This document shows, one piece after another, positions 63,511 through 64,000 of a stretch of DNA of 64,000 nt (positions are counted from its first letter, which is position 1; each line of letters starts with the position of its first letter). This DNA is from Fictibacillus sp. b24 (GTDB lineage Bacteria > Bacillota > Bacilli > Bacillales > Fictibacillaceae). A model generated the notes under the pieces. The model had not been told where the DNA came from. It worked only from the letters and a program-made list of their open reading frames with translations, and made no database searches. The stretch is from NCBI RefSeq assembly GCF_030348825.1, contig NZ_JAUCES010000005.1:372001-436000 (forward strand), written 5' to 3'. Both the position numbers and the translations under genes were made by a program.

Positions 63511-63804
63511 ATGAAAAAGCGTATCGACTGGCGATACAGAGTATCAAATAAAGAAGCCATTATGGGTACTGTGCTCGCTATCTTAAACTTTATCTGGTGG
63601 TATGCGTTTGCTTACGGTCTAGGTGGACGCCCTGTTAAAGAATACACATACATACTCGGATTTCCTGCATGGTTTTTTTACAGTTGTATTGTAGGATTTG
63701 TAGTTTTTACTGTTTTGGTATATATCATGGTGAAGTTCTTTTTCAAAGAAGTTCCGTTTGATACAGAAGATTCAGAGCCAAAAGAGGAGGGCGATGTTCG
63801 ATGA
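63511..63804 (+). CDS. YhdT/DUF997-family small membrane protein
   Basis: 97 residues with two spans (MGTVLAILNFIWWYAFAYGL and WFFYSCIVGFVVFTVLVYIM) and an acidic tail. This family is usually encoded just before a sodium/pantothenate symporter and is thought to be its accessory subunit. Overlaps panF by 4 nt (ATGA). GGGGGG lies before the ATG. Confidence 0.88.
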   Translation: MKKRIDWRYRVSNKEAIMGTVLAILNFIWWYAFAYGLGGRPVKEYTYILGFPAWFFYSCIVGFVVFTVLVYIMVKFFFKEVPFDTEDSEPKEEGDVR

Positions 63805-64000
63805 ACTGGGATGTGATCCTTCCTTTAGCGTTCTTTTTGATCCTTGTTTTTCTAGTTGGTATTTACACCTCCCGTCATATAAAAAGTGGACCTTCTTTTT
63901 TACAAGATTATTTTTTAGCAGGCAGAGAACTTGGCGGCTTTGTGCTCGCTATGACGATGGTTGCCACTTATGGCAGTGCTTCAAGCTTTATTGGAGGTCC
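63801..64000 (+). CDS. panF: Sodium/pantothenate symporter, N-terminal part (partial)
   Basis: First 66 residues before the window edge: span NWDVILPLAFFLILVFLVGI, then SGPSFLQDYFLAGRELGGFV and TMVATYGSASSFIGG, the sodium-site region of SSS-family transporters. The preceding YhdT-type gene and GAGGAGG before the ATG support panF, which imports pantothenate with sodium. The rest lies outside the window. Confidence 0.88.
   Translation, partial: MNWDVILPLAFFLILVFLVGIYTSRHIKSGPSFLQDYFLAGRELGGFVLAMTMVATYGSASSFIGG

Overview
The window is chromosomal DNA of a low-GC, endospore-forming, flagellated Bacillaceae bacterium. It carries spoIID, spoIIQ and spoIIID, a Spo0E-type phosphatase and a coat F-type spore protein, together with mbl, the flagellar genes flhO and flhP, an AlaR/AlaT pair, YhfH and a YidC2 locus. 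Fictibacillus or a close relative is my guess for the genus, from general gene style only.

Layout: 1-13271 is a conserved core (3' end of murA, M4 protease, two DUF421 proteins, spoIID, spoIIQ, spoIIID, mbl, flhO, flhP, an EpuA-like protein, fabZ, a HAD hydrolase). 13272-15860 is accessory and AT-rich: a Bacillaceae-type interspersed repeat, an unknown gene, a tRNA-like gene whose halves are encoded in swapped order, and a decayed gene. 15866-24600 holds a methyltransferase, a GDSL hydrolase, a GNAT, a small lipoprotein, a 1448-residue secreted GH13 pullulanase-type enzyme with operator-like sites, and gene remnants. 24604-43633 holds alaR-alaT, topB, a YjiH-type transporter, a ThiF/MoeB-type E1, a mifM-like arrest peptide with yidC2, transporters, an ABC exporter, the glyoxylate-shunt pair aceB-aceA, yhfH and a TPR regulator. 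43893-50630 holds a giant subtilisin-like protease, an M50-like protein, a transporter and an AraC regulator. 51037-55645 is one minus-strand operon of an ECF sigma factor, a membrane protein, an ABC ATPase and two permeases. 55966-58289 is a MotA/MotB-like pair with a long coiled-coil tail, similar in plan to ZorA/ZorB. 58546-64000 holds DUF975, a DCC protein, a nucleoside hydrolase-like protein, a Spo0E-like protein, a RAYT transposase flanked by its probable REP elements, a coat protein and the start of panF.

Four things stand out beyond the genes. (1) A minus-strand RNA gene at about 14668-14992 encodes a full tRNA cloverleaf in circularly permuted order (3' half, 173-nt spacer, 5' half) with its own promoter and terminator. 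(2) At least nine intergenic arrays of degenerate repeats recur in the window with a period of exactly or nearly 21 nt (20 nt in AT-rich ones); four share a TGCGCG core. (3) A family of GGGG(T/A)C(T/A)G(A/G)CCCC palindromes followed by ACAA(T/A)T occurs five times, two of them bracketing a RAYT gene. (4) A mifM-like leader peptide precedes yidC2, with a hairpin that hides the yidC2 ribosome binding site.

Starts were chosen by ribosome binding site spacing, so several genes begin at GTG or TTG downstream of the longest possible frame.
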